DNA of 64,000 bases from Osedax fenrisi (Eukaryota; Annelida; Polychaeta; Sabellida; Siboglinidae): assembly GCA_964019155.1 (NCBI GenBank), contig OZ025244.1, forward strand, positions 21,513,876-21,577,875, given 5' to 3'. The position numbers and the translations under genes are program-made. Below the pieces are notes generated by a model. The model saw only the letters and a list, made by a program, of their open reading frames with translations, was not told the DNA's origin and did no database searches. Positions 13,421-28,309 of the stretch are shown in pieces; the stretch's first letter is position 1; each line of letters begins with the position of its first letter.

Positions 13421-14075
13421 ATATTTAAACATGGTATAAATAGATTAATGCATATATAATAATATAATAATGTATATATTTATATATATATATAATAATG
13501 ATATACATATATAGTTAACATAATGACTAATGAACGCGGTGACTAATACGCACGCCTATGTGCAATAGCGGCCTAATAAGAAACCCTTTGAAAGGTTATA
13601 TTCTTTACGAGTTTTCCGTTAATAATTCGGTTAATATTAATGCTAATGTATATATAGTCATATATATGAGTCATATATGACTAATATGATAATTATATAA
13701 TTATATCCTTGGATAAGCTTATATAATTTGGTATATTTTATTTGCTTTCAATATCTGGTTGAAACATGTGGGCCGAAGTCTAGTGCTGTACGAGTGCTAA
13801 TGCAATTCTAAATATAAATAATATTATATTTATTAAAATATAAAATCCTATAATTGTATTTAATATTATGTAATTATCTTTGTTTACTTTTCAAATTTAT
13901 GAATAATATCTTTTTTTAAATCATTATAAATACTTTATTAATTAAAAGAAAATGAAATTCTATGCATAATACTGTGAATCAATTAAATGATTATAAATAT
14001 GATAAATATAATTTAATTTTAATAAATTATAACCAATATATTTGAGTATAGTATATATAACCCATATAATTGTCA
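13420..14075. other. AT-rich A/B spacer, gene-proximal part
   Basis: No gene seen. Homology to the region upstream of D ends near 13775, after GTTGAAACATGTGGGCCG. The rest is shared only among the A/B, B/C and C/D spacers. Confidence 0.5.
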
Positions 14076-14250
14076 TATTATCGACCCCTAAATTATCCTA
14101 ATACCGACCCCGAGTAATTTATAATATTCAATCAAAATAGATCTGTTTTTATTTTGAAATTTATCGTAATTTGTACACACATATATGTGTATCATTGATA
14201 TAAAATAATGATTCATGATTCCAGTAGAGTATATTTTAATACATTTTAGT

Positions 14251-15973
14251 GGATATGTGGAGAGCTAAGCTTCCTCTGGATCCTCGGCCCACATTAATTC
14301 ATCTTTATCCGAAGCGATAAGTAATGAATTATGGTGATGCCAACTCCAATACACCGTCTCCCCAGGTTGCGGATAGGGGAACGGCCATTAGATATAATGG
14401 TTAGCTGTGAATAACCAATAAGCTGTGCCGGACAAAATCCAGGTTGCCCTTTGGCAAGGCATAGTACCTGTTAGCCACCCGAGCAGGGTTACGCCAAGGC
14501 ATCGGAAGCAGGGTGCGGGGTGTGGTAAGGCTAAATTGACTTCCTTCCATATGAATTTCTCTGAGGAATACTGCTAGCAGATATATGGAGTGGCGACCGC
14601 ATCTGCTATATCAGCCATTAAAGCAAACTATGACACAAAACCAAAACCAACATTCATGCCGCATCGCTCGTCGCGCGGACAAACAAGGAGCGCGTCCTGC
14701 AATTCCATCTCAGGTTGCAGTCGTAAAATTAACTACTGAGAAAACCAATTAACTTGATCTAATTCTTAGAAAAAACCAAAATGGTTTCAGAACTACCAGA
14801 TCTATAAACGGTCAAATACTAACTGTATGGCGTATACTCGAAGGAGTAAAAGCCAGGAACCTACCAGCCATATTACTTTTTATTGACTTTTCGAAAGCGT
14901 TCGATTCAATCGACAGAAATAAAATGAGAGACATACTTCTCGCTTATGGAATACCAAAAGCAGTTTTCAATACAATAATGATATTATATATTAACACACG
15001 TGCTATGGTCAGATCACCTGATGGAGACACCCATTTATTTAAAATTTAGAAAACAACCAGCGTTCTGCAAGTAAATACCATCGCACCATTTTTATTTATT
15101 ATCTGCCTTGATTACGTACTTAGAAAATCCATTGATTGTAATACAGAACTAGGATTACAAATTATTGAAAGAAAGAGCACAAGATACCCTGCAGTCAACA
15201 TAACAGACGCAGATTATGCAGATGATATTGCCATCAATACAAATAATCTCAGAGAAGCAAATGTACTATTACATAGCATAGAAAAGCCGGCTAAAGAAAT
15301 TGGAATCCAAATTAATGTCGATAAAACTGAGTACAAAACATTCAATCAACATAATACTATACGAGATGTAATGAGGAGCCAGAATGGTGAAAGGATAAAG
15401 CAAGTTAACGATTTTAAATAACTTGGCAGCTATAGCGCATCTACAGAACACGACATAAATGTCAGAATTGGAAAAGTTTGGTCTGCATTAAACCAGTTAA
15501 CTAATATATGGAAATCTAGACTCTCAAAAAACTTGAAGAGAAACTTCTTCAGAGCAACAGTTGAGTCATTACTAATATATGGAGCAATTACATGGACATT
15601 AACATCAACACTGGAGAAGAATATCGATGGTGCCTACACGCGCATGCTTCGAGCCGCCCTGAACGTATCTTGGAGAGAGCATATGACAAACAGAGAGCTT
15701 TATAATAATATTCAAAGAATAATAATTTCAATTCGTGAGCAAAGAATGCGATTTGTTGGAGAAACAAAAATGAGCTAGTTAGTGATGTGCTACTATGGAC
15801 TCCCAAACATGGTCAGCACTCTCGTGGAAGACCGGCTAAGACATTCGTAGATCAAATGGTAGAAGATACTGAATGTGAAGAGGAAGAGCTGATAGACTTG
15901 ATGGAAAATAGAAATGGATGTGGAAACGTGTCTTAGAATGCCGATCAAGCTCGACCTGGCAAGGTAAGGTAAG
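14251..15973 (+). mobile_element. Non-LTR retrotransposon fragment, A/B spacer
   Basis: A GC-richer 5' leader (14255-14740) is followed by a decayed reverse transcriptase and a short 3' end, GGCAAGGTAAGGTAAG. The endonuclease half is missing, so the element is internally deleted or 5'-rearranged. Two further copies at 25729 and 37285 are nearly identical, including their stop codons. It was therefore in place before the array expanded. Confidence 0.75.
14753..15936 (+). pseudogene. Broken reverse transcriptase, A/B spacer
   Basis: One frame reads NQNGFR, motif A FIDFSKAFDS, IAPFLFIICLDY, motif C DYADDIA, and the thumb/C-terminal regions GSYS and ESLLIYGAITW. In-frame stops lie at 15047-15049 and about 15419-15421. 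A shift near 15770 is needed to reach the C-terminal HGQHSRGRPAKTFVDQ block, which ends at 15936. It resembles endonuclease-reverse transcriptases common in marine invertebrates; the clade is not assigned. The GVLQGD motif is replaced by SVLQVN, so it would be inactive even without the stops. Confidence 0.8.
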
Positions 15974-16429
15974 TATTAATAAATAATTATTAAATAATAA
16001 TATAAACTAATTTAATATAATAAATATAAGATTATAATATTACAAATTTAAGATTATAAATGTAATATAAATATTAAAACATAAATTCCATAATAAATAA
16101 ATTGCCTGTGTTATGTAATTAATTAAATATATTTATATTTACTATTTTGATTGGATATTAATATAGTGATATATAATACTATACATATTTTACCACGATT
16201 GTTTTAGGCGTTCGGTAATTTCAGAATAGGGGTCGGTATTACGCACAATGTGTCGCACATGTATCAAATTACCGACCCCCCTGTTTATTCTTGTCAATAC
16301 AATTATATCAACAATTTAAAACAGCAATATTAGTTATTTCCATAATATTTCCCTACTTATAAAATATATATTGTATATTGAATAAGTTATTACAATTAGT
16401 CATTTAGGGGTCAGTAATGTTATTATTTC

Positions 16430-16780
16430 CCCATAGATATACCTATTAGCTATTATCTACTAATAGGACAATTCAATATTATTAAATATTAAAATATCTC
16501 AAATATAGCTATATATGTATTGATAATGTAAAACATATATGTATAGAAACTATAGTTAATATTGAATTAGTTAAAGTTGATAATATATAGTCAATGTAGT
16601 GTAACAACGATATAGGTACATGTATTAATAGTGCATGACTCACAACAAACTATGACTCACATATAAACGTATACTTTATATTCTCTGAAAACAAACCTAC
16701 ATAAGTTATCATGTAATTTATATTTATAAATATATTTTTAAATATATATATATTTATAAACTATAGTTATAACTATCAAC

Positions 16781-16845
<65 letters not shown>

Positions 16846-16980
16846 AATCTATATTAAATACATATGTAATTAATGTCCGAATATAACACATCGAGGGGTA
16901 TACGTAAATATAAGTAAGAGCATTCATTGCAATGAAGTTATACCCTTTATGTAAACAGTATACTGCATAGGTATGTGTAC

Positions 16981-17042
<62 letters not shown>

Positions 17043-17460
17043 TACACTAGGGATTACACATATATTTATTAGTTTCCGAAATAAAGTATAATTTATCCTA
17101 TTTCGATGAATATAATAATTAATAATATGATACGTTCTTCTACAGAATTCGTGTTTAGGCATTCATAGTTTACAGATTCACCTTTAGACTTGTTTTTACC
17201 ATTTTGTGCATTCAACCAAATCAACATTCAGATAAGTTATTTAATTTAAAATTTGTTATAAAATCGTATGTATTACAATTATATATTTCCCTATAAATCA
17301 TTTACTATTTAATATACATTTATATATGCATTTATATATATATATATATATATATATAATATCTTATATTTTATATAGGTGTATATATATAGTCTATATA
17401 GTCTATATAATATAGATATATAATTGTATTTATTTATATATTTATTTAATTTACATAATA
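16430..17460. other. AT-rich A/B spacer with two long TA runs
   Basis: No gene. (TA)n tracts lie at 16788-16842 and 16982-17041, and their lengths differ from the homologous tracts in the B/C and C/D spacers (for example only about 10 bp at 40013). Confidence 0.6.
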
Positions 17461-17463
17461 ATT

Positions 17464-17769
17464 ATGGCTAATGGTAGAATATCAAATTCTGAAATATCTG
17501 ACTCTATTAAAAATTATATTAAAGATATGTTTGATACTAATATTAAAGCTATTATTGAACAACATAATACAATTATTATAGATCTAAAAGATACTATATT
17601 AGATTTACAAACACAAATAAAAAATAATAATAACCATAATGATAGCAATACAATATTATATTCTAGTATGGTAACTAAAAATCTTGGAAGATGGAGGAAG
17701 AAGAAGGTATGCTTAATTTCCAGAATACAAGACGGAATGATATCCATAATCTATAGGCTAGTTAAATAA
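17464..17769 (+). CDS. Conserved hypothetical ORF, A/B spacer (101 aa)
   Basis: Unrecognised. It starts MANGRISNSEISDSI. Residues about 10-60 are rich in Ile, Lys, Asp and Asn with heptad-like spacing, suggesting a coiled coil, perhaps the start of a LINE ORF1. From about residue 75 (GRWRKKK) it runs into the sequence that also borders the MITE next to gene A. A possible splice donor (AAG|GTATGC) lies there. It is repeated at 28914 (identical length) and 40453 (stop lost, 105 aa). It may be a transposon remnant rather than a host gene. Confidence 0.3.
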   Translation: MANGRISNSEISDSIKNYIKDMFDTNIKAIIEQHNTIIIDLKDTILDLQTQIKNNNNHNDSNTILYSSMVTKNLGRWRKKKVCLISRIQDGMISIIYRLVK

Positions 17770-17900
17770 ATGATATCGTGATATATGCTTATAGCAATAC
17801 TATAGTAATATATATTTTATTGTAGAGACTTATATAAGTATTATATAATACTTATTATTACCGACACTTGCATTATATCACGATATCATTAATTTATCTA
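17759..17900. repeat. Hairpin MITE downstream of copy B
   Basis: Same element as at 751-894, with inverted ends around ATGATATCGTGATATA and TATATCACGATATCAT, followed by a TA run. Confidence 0.55.
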
Positions 17901-17901
17901 A

Positions 17902-17942
<41 letters not shown>

Positions 17943-18383
17943 AAGAATATAGATTACGAATTATTCTCGAATGATCAACGAAACTTGCGAGATTGAAGGT
18001 AAGTATATATATTTAGTTAGATATTAAGTTATAAGATATAAGTTAGATATTCAATAACATACATGTAATCTAATCGATAAGATGTATTCTGTTAATAATA
18101 GTACACAACTAGTAACGTGGAGATACTGTATGTTCCATCTATGATATTTGATTATCCTGCTGAAGATTATGATATCCTTGTAAAACTAATGATATAATCA
18201 AATACACTATGATGTGCCAGTGCAATATAAATGATGAGATATATATGTAACGTTATATTTACTTATTGTGGATATGGTTTGTTACATTGTACAGTCTGCA
18301 CTCGATAGTACATAGTAAATAAGGCGTGTTGAATATCAAATGTTAGTAATGTATTGTTGATAATTTACATATATATATACATA

Positions 18384-18449
<66 letters not shown>

Positions 18450-18781
18450 GAAATGTTTATTGACTCAATGAAAACGATATATTGTTTATATGCGCCAAGT
18501 TGAAATAATAAAACAAATAAATAAATAAATACACGAATAATAATAAATTCAAAAAGATAACATATATGAATATAGTCGACATTTAAAAGTATATATATAT
18601 ATATAATACTAATATTCAACGTCCATTGATTACTGATACATATACACTGTCATGGTAGATAAGCACATGTATAAGATGTAACACGTAAGTCGAATCAATC
18701 TCAGCCAATCACAATTCAGCTGCGTCGTAATACTAGTAATAGGCGTGATATCGGTGCGTACTACTTTCGTCTGTACGTCCC

Positions 18782-18964
18782 CTACTGGGCGTTGATACGT
18801 TCGATTAACGCTAGGACTCCTTTAGCCGTAAGGATGGTAGTGTGTGACTCGCCCTTGAGAACTATTTCCTCGAACCCGTAGAAAGCTTTGTTAAACGAGG
18901 AGCTCCATGTACGAGGGGATCTCAAACTCACATGGTTCACCGTACCTGTTCATTAGTGTAACTG

Positions 18965-19003
<39 letters not shown>

Positions 19004-20521
19004 AGTTAACGTATAATACAATTGCTAATTTTAATAATTTATTTATTTATTATATTTTGGTTTCGTGTTTTTTTCATAATATATCATTTTAAAATTGTAT
19101 TTATGTTCATATTAATGCGATAAACTATATCTCTAACTATCTATATATTTATTTACAAACCATCTCCCATTCCTTTAACAATCTTAAGAGGTTTACCATC
19201 CGGGAAATCTTTGCCGTAAACGAGTCTTTCTGATGTTTTAAATCCTGTTCTGTATTATTATTAAGATAATTAAAATAAGTAAGCATTATAATAAGTTTGC
19301 AATTGAGCGATATTAAGTATACTTTGTACACAATGAATAATCTTTCATTTAAATCGTTTACATATATATAATAAGATGCATTGTATATATACGAATATTC
19401 CGTATACGGATGATAATTAATAAATATGTAATAGCTATTTAGTTATGTTGATTAGGCTATATCTATAGTATACTGTATAGTATAGTATGCCGTTGTTATT
19501 CTAGGTGACGATGATGTCATACCCGTATATTATGTAGGTTTTGACACCCGGATGTTTCCTTCCGTACCAGGAACTGAAGTGCGAGCTGTAGGACTTGTAT
19601 TGGACATAGCCTTGAGGATATTCGATGTCGTCGAAGTATTCTTTTATGTTAGAAATACTACAATATCGCGTTTAAAAAGTGTTAATTGTAGTGTTAATGA
19701 CATATATTTCGAGATAAAACAATTAAATAAATAATATATGTGAATTAATATAATAATGTATTTTCTATACGAGAGAGTTTATTATTTATATAATATTATA
19801 TAATGATTGATAATTTTGATATTATTAACAGTTTCTATTCAGTATTATGCGTGGCTTAACCTGTAGTTCTTGTTAGGCGTCTCTATGAATGGTTGGTGGG
19901 CCCCGAAAGCGTGTGGCATGGGGAACGCTTCAGTGGATGATTCAAACGTGCGGTACAGTTTCCGTATCACCATCTATCGTACGTGTTCATCTTATAGTAA
20001 TGTGTAACTTATAATAGTGCCTAGTTGTTTAATATTATGAACTATAGAGATATATATATATATATCATAAGTAATTCATAATCTAGAATATGATGATTGG
20101 GGAAGTTCTCGCAAAAACAAATACATTTGTTTATTAACTTCTCCATTATTTCATTCTTTACAACTTTTAGAAATAATAAATCTAATTTATTTATTATTTA
20201 TTAATGAATATAATATATAAATTATATATATAAGATATTATACATTAATCGTATATCATTAATCAATATATGTAATTATGATATATGATACTATATATGA
20301 TACATGTAGTTTATAAGTTCATTCTAATTATATTATTTAAATACTATATATATTATGATATGTATTTCTATTTATAAATATATAATGTTCACAAAATATA
20401 AAAATATATATTAAATGTGATCAATAGAAACATTATGGCATTACAGAAACGATTTATATAAATGTTATTTTATTATTTATAATCATTTAGTTTCAAATAT
20501 ATTTTACATATAATTCAATAC

Positions 20522-20615
<94 letters not shown>

Positions 20616-22287
20616 GTGTGTATGTACGTTACTAACTCGATGTATTGCTTTGACTCCGAAGTTTTTACCGGAAGTAAAGATCTCGGCAGCTTTAACAGCG
20701 CCACCCCACGGAGTACTCATCGATATTAATGCTCGGATGTGTTTTCTCTTCCAAGTTCTTTTCTAATTAAAAATATTCACATTATTATTATTTGTGTATT
20801 ATTATATCATTGATTACTATTAATATTACTATATAAATGATAATAATAATAATAGTAGTAGTGGTATTTGGTGCGCTGGAATGATTGTACATGTAAGGGG
20901 GACTAACCAATCAAAATACATTGTCTGGTAAAAGTGGGGGGGACCAATACATGGGAGGTCCCCCTATATTTTATAGTGGGGGGACATATCCCCCCCGTCC
21001 CCCCAGTTGCAACGCCCCTAAGGTGTATACTATAGTATACTACTATTATTATTACGAATTACAACTAGTATATCTTAAAAGATATATTAATAATGTGAGT
21101 TTATTAGAGTTGATATTCATTATTTCAAATCATTAATAAACCTGTTTTTCTAGAAATTGATGAATCATAAGCCCTCCTAAACTGTGGGTTAACAATAATA
21201 TCTTTTTGTTGTTATTATTCAAATACATACTTTCTACTAGTTTCTTTAAATCCTGTAAAATATTAAAATGGTAATCCTATATATATATAAATAGTTAACT
21301 AACTACAAGTTATGTTTAACATTTATCATTACTTCAGTAGAAAACTTCATACATATGTGTGTGTGTGTGTGGGTGTGAATATACATGTAAACATGAAACA
21401 TTCAGCCCTGCACAGCGCCATACACATACGCACAGCATCACCTATAAACGGTAGGTACCTGATCGTATGAGATCTGTCTGTAGGCTCCTCTCCTGAAGTC
21501 GTACGGGGCAGAAGTTAGGTCCACGTTTTTCTTATAGCCCATATCCTCCAGAACTGATCATTGATATATGATGTTATAGTTGTAATCATCGACTTAATGC
21601 ATTGATAAGTGGTATATATATTAGTTTATTTGATTACTTATGTAATCCTAGAAAATGCAAATTAGAAATTACGTAAAATAAGATGTACGTGAACGTTTAT
21701 TTAGAAGGAACATAACATTAGTATACTAAACGCTGTAGCGTTCGTTGTATAATAATATACAAAATAACAAAATAAATAAATAGAATAATAAATGTAATGT
21801 TCAGTATACGTGGAATATTGTATTCCATGTTTGGAGAACCTATCAAACTATAGTTCTACTCAAATTCTGTATTTATGTTTTATAATTTAGATTAATCTAT
21901 TAATTCATTAGTATGAGTGATGCATTTCAATTTAAATAAGAGTAGATATATCTGAATACATAAAATAATATTTATAAATATTTATATAATTATGTTAAAT
22001 AATATAATTAAAAAAAGAATATTACATATATTTTAACAAAATCAAGATAATTGTAATGAGGTAAGAGGATAATTAATACTACGTACTTTTGTTTAGCATA
22101 AATAGGATTTATTTGAGCGAATTTCGTTATTTAGCAGGAGTTCAAATTAGTTATCCAAAGTTGAAATGGAGTTAAAGTTATATATATTTAGAAGACGTTT
22201 AATTATTGTAGTAGAAGTTTATGTCATTTTAACAGATTTGGAAATATGAATAATAAATTAAATATATATTCATGAATACGGGCATTT

Positions 22288-22338
<51 letters not shown>

Positions 22339-24399
22339 GACTCCGATTCCATTATCGGAGTTATTACATATAATGGTGAGTAGTTGATGATATATAGACA
22401 ACGCAAGCTAAGTTAGTGATAAATGAATAAGACTAACTTTTGAAGAGCGGAGCAGCATAAGCTCCCAAGTTTCCGAAGCTCTTAGCGAGGTTAGAAGGGT
22501 CAATGTACTCCACCCCCTCGGTCTTACCGAAGTAGGGAACCCTTATCTATTGATACGGTCAGGGTATTAATGTTAGTATAGGGATGTAGCGTTTAGGGAG
22601 TATTATATAATATATAGCATGTTTGGTGTATTACATATTATATAACGCATGTAAGATATTGCATGTAAGGTATAACATGTAAGGTATAACATTTAAATTA
22701 ATCCGATAATAATTATCAAAGAAATAATAATACGATAGTTTCAATTAATTATCACTTTTACATTGTAGTATATAGTATATGTATATTTATATATAGAACG
22801 ATATATATAAACATGTGATATTATTCCATTGATTTAGAGTATAATCAAAGATTTTCTGAATGAATGCATCGCAAAATCTTTGGTATAATAGTATACGTAT
22901 ATAAATTATTGAATAAGTATTGAATATTTACCTGAACCCCTCTCAGATTAGAACTTATTTCAGTGGTTTCGTTGTAGACTAGTTTCATGTTCTCGGCGGC
23001 ACAGCGTTGTTCTATAAATAGAATTATCGTTAATTCTTACGTAACTATTACGTAACTATGAGGTAACTCTAATGTAACTCTTACGTCATATGTCAATGAT
23101 AGTATCGTTAATAATACTAAATAACAGTTCAATGAGAATTTTTGTATTATAATACTTAAACATAGTTAAATATAGTAATAACCAATAGAATATAATTATG
23201 TAATTATACTAAACCATCTATATAATGATATATTTTGATGATGAGACAGATATAAATATATAAATTTAAATATAGATCTCTAAAAAATATACGGTTATTA
23301 ATTATTTGTGAGTCAGTGTAATTGTTAATATAGTTATTCGATAAAAAAATATAATATTAAAGTTATGTAATCAACAAGTTATGCACTAATTACATAGGTA
23401 TGACGTAATGTAGAGTTACTTTAACATTATTATGTAATATGTTATAGAGTCGTGTACATATAGCTCCGACATGATTGATAGGTATGATTTGATTGACAGG
23501 TGTGTATGTGTTACTTACCGAAGAACAGCGTTTTTATATTTAGCCAGACATTGTGCCAATCTCTTTTCCTGGGGCAAAAGTCGCCCCAAATAAAGGGGAG
23601 ATAAGTTTTATCAAATTTAGCATCTATTTGATTCCCGCCTTGACCTGTATAGTATACGTATATTATAAATTGTATGCGATAATAAGTATATATATATATA
23701 TATATGAATAATATAGCAAAGTTTCATATTTTATTTGTAGTTGTATATATTAATTTTATATATATATAGTATTTAAAAGTATTTAAATAATATTTAATGT
23801 ATACATTTATATTAATATAAATTTGTATATACTACAAATGTACATATATATACAATGTTGCTATTTATAAAATGTATTGTTATAAGTTCATATCAATTAA
23901 AATTAAATTGTTGTAAATGTATTTGAATATTTATAATTATTTGAAATTAAAAATATAACATTTAATATATTTCAACTGTATTATTTATTCAAATTAAATC
24001 ATTTAATTTGCTTATTACATAACAATTATATTGGTTATATAACCTGGAACAAAAATAATCGGTGCTAAATTTGTCTCCACTTCATTCTGAAATATAATTA
24101 AAATGTTCATTAATTATAAATATCATATATATATATATATATATATATTACATTATTATAATAGAATATTGTATTCACCTATCGGTATATTTAATAAAGA
24201 TTATAATCTTTCTATATATTCAACTTAATAACATTTTAATTACGATAAATAATTGATTTTACAACTTATACTAAATAGAAATCAGTAATTATATAATCAA
24301 TAGTCCTATAAATAAATAGTTATATCGATTACGTGTATTAACCTTGACGTGACCTAGTACACACGCAGTACATAACAATAGTGTCGCTAATTTAAACAT
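18782..24399 (-). CDS. PLA2G15-like: LCAT/PLA2G15-family lipase, copy B (12 exons)
   Basis: Complete 415-codon paralogue. Exons 1-12: 24343-24399, 24044-24086, 23519-23644, 22932-23011, 22438-22546, 21459-21553, 21142-21252, 20637-20762, 19861-19973, 19523-19657, 19161-19249, 18782-18945. Introns are GT-AG and phases match copy A. The Ser194/Asp361/His396 triad is intact. Distinct residues: CAAEN (exon 4), LEDM (exon 6), AHQPF (exon 9), Ile for Met in SNMKEYF (exon 10), FSSWYG, VNHVSLRSP and GESH (exon 12). Glu replaces Val two residues before the catalytic His. Intron 9 is only 203 bp, against about 650 bp in A and E. The upstream CRE-like site is mutated to TGACGTCG. Confidence 0.92.
20522..20610. 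repeat. Long (TA)n microsatellite in intron 8 of copy B
   Basis: About 90 bp of TA. The corresponding tract is shorter and displaced in A and present at variable length in C and D. Confidence 0.85.
20870..21020. mobile_element. hAT-like MITE in intron 7 of copy B
   Basis: Orthologous to 9375-9528. One end is degraded (GGTGCGCTGGAA); the other is intact (GTTGCAACGCCCCTA). Confidence 0.6.
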
Positions 24400-24464
24400 A
24401 ACGATGATATACCTATTGTCCTATTGTCCTATTCTAAAGTGATCGGTAAACCTCCAAGTCCTAA

Positions 24465-24472
24465 CTTATATA
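24465..24472 (-). promoter_or_regulatory. TATA box, copy B
   Basis: TATATAAG on the minus strand, about 66 bp upstream of the ATG. Confidence 0.6.
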
Positions 24473-25728
24473 GGCTCTGGTCGGAGTATTAATACGCCTT
24501 TATTGCGAGCGGTAGTAAACTAATTCATTACTAAGCGATAATAGAGGTAATTAGGTGATGTATATACGGCAGTGAGGTCTTCTTATTACGGCGGGTTCGC
24601 ATTTCTATTGTCGTAGTAAACATCAGTGACGTAATCGACGCTGAGTCTCGGAGTCAATTACTGGAGCGTGACCACAGCGTTAAAGCTCGTCACTAAAGAG
24701 TGTTTATTTATACAAGTGTGAATAATTCGCACCGCGATCTTGTGATCTGTGACGTCGTATAACGTAGACTAGGAGATGTACCCCCGTATAATGGTTGTGT
24801 AGGACCGGCGTAGGTACATTAGTAATAGAGAATTACGGTAATCGGGGTTCTTAATATAGACGTTATTTATTTTTAGATATTTAAACATGGTATAAATAGA
24901 TTAATGCATATATAATAATATAATAATGTATATATTAATATATATTTATATATAATAATGATATACATATATAGTTAACATAATATATAATATGACTAAT
25001 GAACGCGGTGACTAATACGCACGCCTATGTGCAATAGCGGCCTAATAAGCAACCCTTTGAAAGGTTATATTCTTTACGAGTTTTCCGTTAATAATTCGGT
25101 TAATATTAATGCTAATGTATATATAGTCATATATATGAGTCATATATGACTAATATGATAATTATATAATTATATCCTTGGATAAGCTTATATAATTTGG
25201 TATATTTTATTTGCTTTCAATATCTGGTTGAAACATGTGGGCCGAAGTCTAGTGCTGTACGAGTGCTAATGCAATTCTAAATATAAATAATATTATATTT
25301 ATTAAAATATAAAATCCTATAATTGTATTTAATATTATGTAATTATCTTTGTTTACTTTTCAAATTTATGAATAATATCTTTTTTTAAATCATTATAAAT
25401 ACTTTATTAATTAAAAGAAAATGAAATTCTATGCATAATACTGTGAATCAATTAAATGATTATAAATATGATAAATATAATTTAATTTTAATAAATTATA
25501 ACCAATATATTTGAGTATAGTATACTATAACCCATATAATTGTCATATTATCGACCCCTAAATTATCCTAATACCGACCCCGAGTAATTTATAATATTCA
25601 ATCAAAATAGATCTGTTTTTATTTTGAAATTTATCGTAATTTGTACACACATATATGTGTATCATTGATATAAAATAATGATTCATGATTCCAGTAGAGT
25701 ATATACATATGTATTAATACATTTTAGT

Positions 25729-27451
25729 GGATATGTGGAGAGCTAAGCTTCCTCTGGATCCTCGGCCCACATTAATTCATCTTTATCCGAAGCGATAAGT
25801 AATGAATTATGGTGATGCCAACTCCAATACACCGTCTCCCCAGGTTGCGGATAGGGGAACGGCCATTAGATATAATGGTTAGCTGTGAATAACCAATAAG
25901 CTGTGCCGGACAAAATCCAGGTTGCCCTTTGGCAAGGCATAGTACCTGTTAGCCACCCGAGCAGGGTTACGCCAAGGCATCGGAAGCAGGGTGCGGGGTG
26001 TGGTAAGGCTAAATTGACTTCCTTCCATATGAATTTCTCTGAGGAATACTGCTAGCAGATGTATGGAGTGGCGACCGCATCTGCTATATCAGCCATTAAA
26101 GCAAACTATGACACAAAACCAAAACCAACATTCATGCCGCATCGCTCGTCGCGCGGACAAACAAAGAGCGCGTCCTGCAATTCCATCTCAGGTTGCAGTC
26201 GTAAAATTAACTACTGAGAAAACCAATTAACTTGATCTAATTCTTAGAAAAAACCAAAATGGTTTCAGAACTACCAGATCTATAAACGGTCAAATACTAA
26301 CTGTATGGCGTATACTCGAAGGAGTAAAAGCCAGGAACCTACCAGCCATATTACTTTTTATTGACTTTTCGAAAGCGTTCGATTCAATCGACAGAAATAA
26401 AATGAGAGACATACTTCTCGCTTATGGAATACCAAAAGCAGTTTTCAACACAATAATGATATTATATATTAACACACGTGCTATGGTCAGATCACCTGAT
26501 GGAGACACCCATTTATTTAAAATTTAGAAAACAACCAGCGTTCTGCAAGTAAATACCATCGCACCATTTTTATTTATTATCTGCCTTGATTACGTACTTA
26601 GAAAATCCATTGATTGTAATACAGAACTAGGATTACAAATTACTGAAAGAAAGAGCACAAGATACCCTGCAGTCAACATAACAGACGCAGATTATGCAGA
26701 TGATATTGCCATCAATACAAATAATCTCAGAGAAGCAAATGTACTATTACATAGCATAGAAAAGCCGGCTAAAGAAATTGGAATCCAAATTAATGTCGAT
26801 AAAACTGAGTACAAGACATTCAATCAACATAATACTATACGAGATGTAATGAGGAGCCAGAATGGTGAAAGGATAAAGCAAGTTAACGATTTTAAATAAC
26901 TTGGCAGCTATAGCGCATCTACAGAACACGACATAAATGTCAGAATTGGAAAAGTTTGGTCTGCATTAAACCAGTTAACTAATATATGGAAATCTAGACT
27001 CTCAAAAAACTTGAAGAGAAACTTCTTCAGAGCAACAGTTGAGTCATTACTAATATATGGAGCAATTACATGGACATTAACATCAACACTGGAGAAGAAT
27101 ATCGATGGTGCCTACACGCGCATGCTTCGAGCCGCCCTGAACGTATCTTGGAGAGAGCATATGACAAACAGAGAGCTTTATAATAATATTCAAAGAATAA
27201 TAATTTCAATTCGTGAGCAAAGAATGCGATTTGTTGGAGAAACAAAAATGAGCTAGTTAGTGATGTGCTACTATGGACTCCCAAACATGGTCAGCACTCT
27301 CGTGGAAGACCGGCTAAGACATTCGTAGATCAAATGGTAGAAGATACTGAATGTGAAGAGGAAGAGCTGATAGACTTGATGGAAAATAGAAATGGATGTG
27401 GAAACGTGTCTTAGAATGCCGAGCAAGCTCGACCTGGCAAGGTAAGGTAAG
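25729..27451 (+). mobile_element. Non-LTR retrotransposon fragment, B/C spacer
   Basis: Nearly identical to 14251-15973, with the same leader, same in-frame stops and same 3' end. It was duplicated with the gene unit rather than inserted independently. Confidence 0.75.
26231..27414 (+). pseudogene. Broken reverse transcriptase, B/C spacer
   Basis: Same frame, motifs (FIDFSKAFDS, DYADDIA) and stops as the A/B copy, with only scattered substitutions. Confidence 0.8.
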
Positions 27452-28258
27452 TATTAATAAATAATTATTAAATAATAATATAAACTAATTTAATATAATA
27501 AATATAAGATTATAATATTACAAATTTAAGATTATAAATGTAATATAAATATTAAAACATAAATTCCATAATAAATAAATTGCCTGTGTTATGTAATTAA
27601 TTAAATATATTTATATTTACTATTTTGATTGGATATTAATATAGTGATATATAATACTATACATATTTTACCACGATTGTTTTAGGCGTTCGGTAATTTC
27701 AGAATAGGGGTCGGTATTACGCACAATGTGTCGCACATGTATCAAATTACCGACCCCCCTGTTTATTCTTGTCAATACAATTATATCAACAATTTAAAAC
27801 AGCAAAATTAGTTATTTCCATAATATGTCCCTACTTATAAAATATATATTGTATATTGAATAAGTTATTACAATTAGTCATTTAGGGGTCAGTAATGTTA
27901 TTATTTCCCCATAGATATACCTATTAGCTATTATCTACTAATAGGACAATTCAATATTATTAAATATTAAAATATCTCAAATATAGCTATATATGTATTG
28001 ATAATGTAAAACATATATGTATAGATACTATAGTGAATATTGAATTAGTTACATTTGATAATATATAGTCAATGTAGTGTAACAACGATATAGGTACATG
28101 TATTAATAGTGCATGACTCACAACAAACTATGACTCACATATAAACGTATACTTTATATTCTCTGAAAACAAACCTACATAAGTTATCATGTAATTTATA
28201 TTTATAAATATATTTTTAAATATATATATATTTATAAACTATAGTTATAACTATCAAC

Positions 28259-28309
<51 letters not shown>

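Larger units (their letters stand above)
14078..16430. mobile_element. Inverted-repeat-bounded element holding a LINE fragment (A/B spacer)
   Basis: The left end has ATTATCGACCCCTAAAT followed by AATACCGACCCC. The right end has the inverted forms GGGGTCGGTATTA (16229) and ATTTAGGGGTCAGTAAT (16402). This looks like a DNA transposon or MITE into which the LINE (14251-15973) inserted. A third direct motif at 16269 complicates the picture, so the boundaries are uncertain. Confidence 0.4.
25548..27910. mobile_element. Inverted-repeat-bounded element, B/C spacer
   Basis: Tandem copy of 14078-16430 with the same GGGGTCGGTATTA-type ends and LINE insertion. Confidence 0.4.

Noticed and set aside
15269..15451. 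Minus-strand open frames over the spacer reverse transcriptase (also 15588-15806 and tandem equivalents)
   Set aside because: They are antisense to a clear reverse transcriptase frame and have no recognisable motifs.
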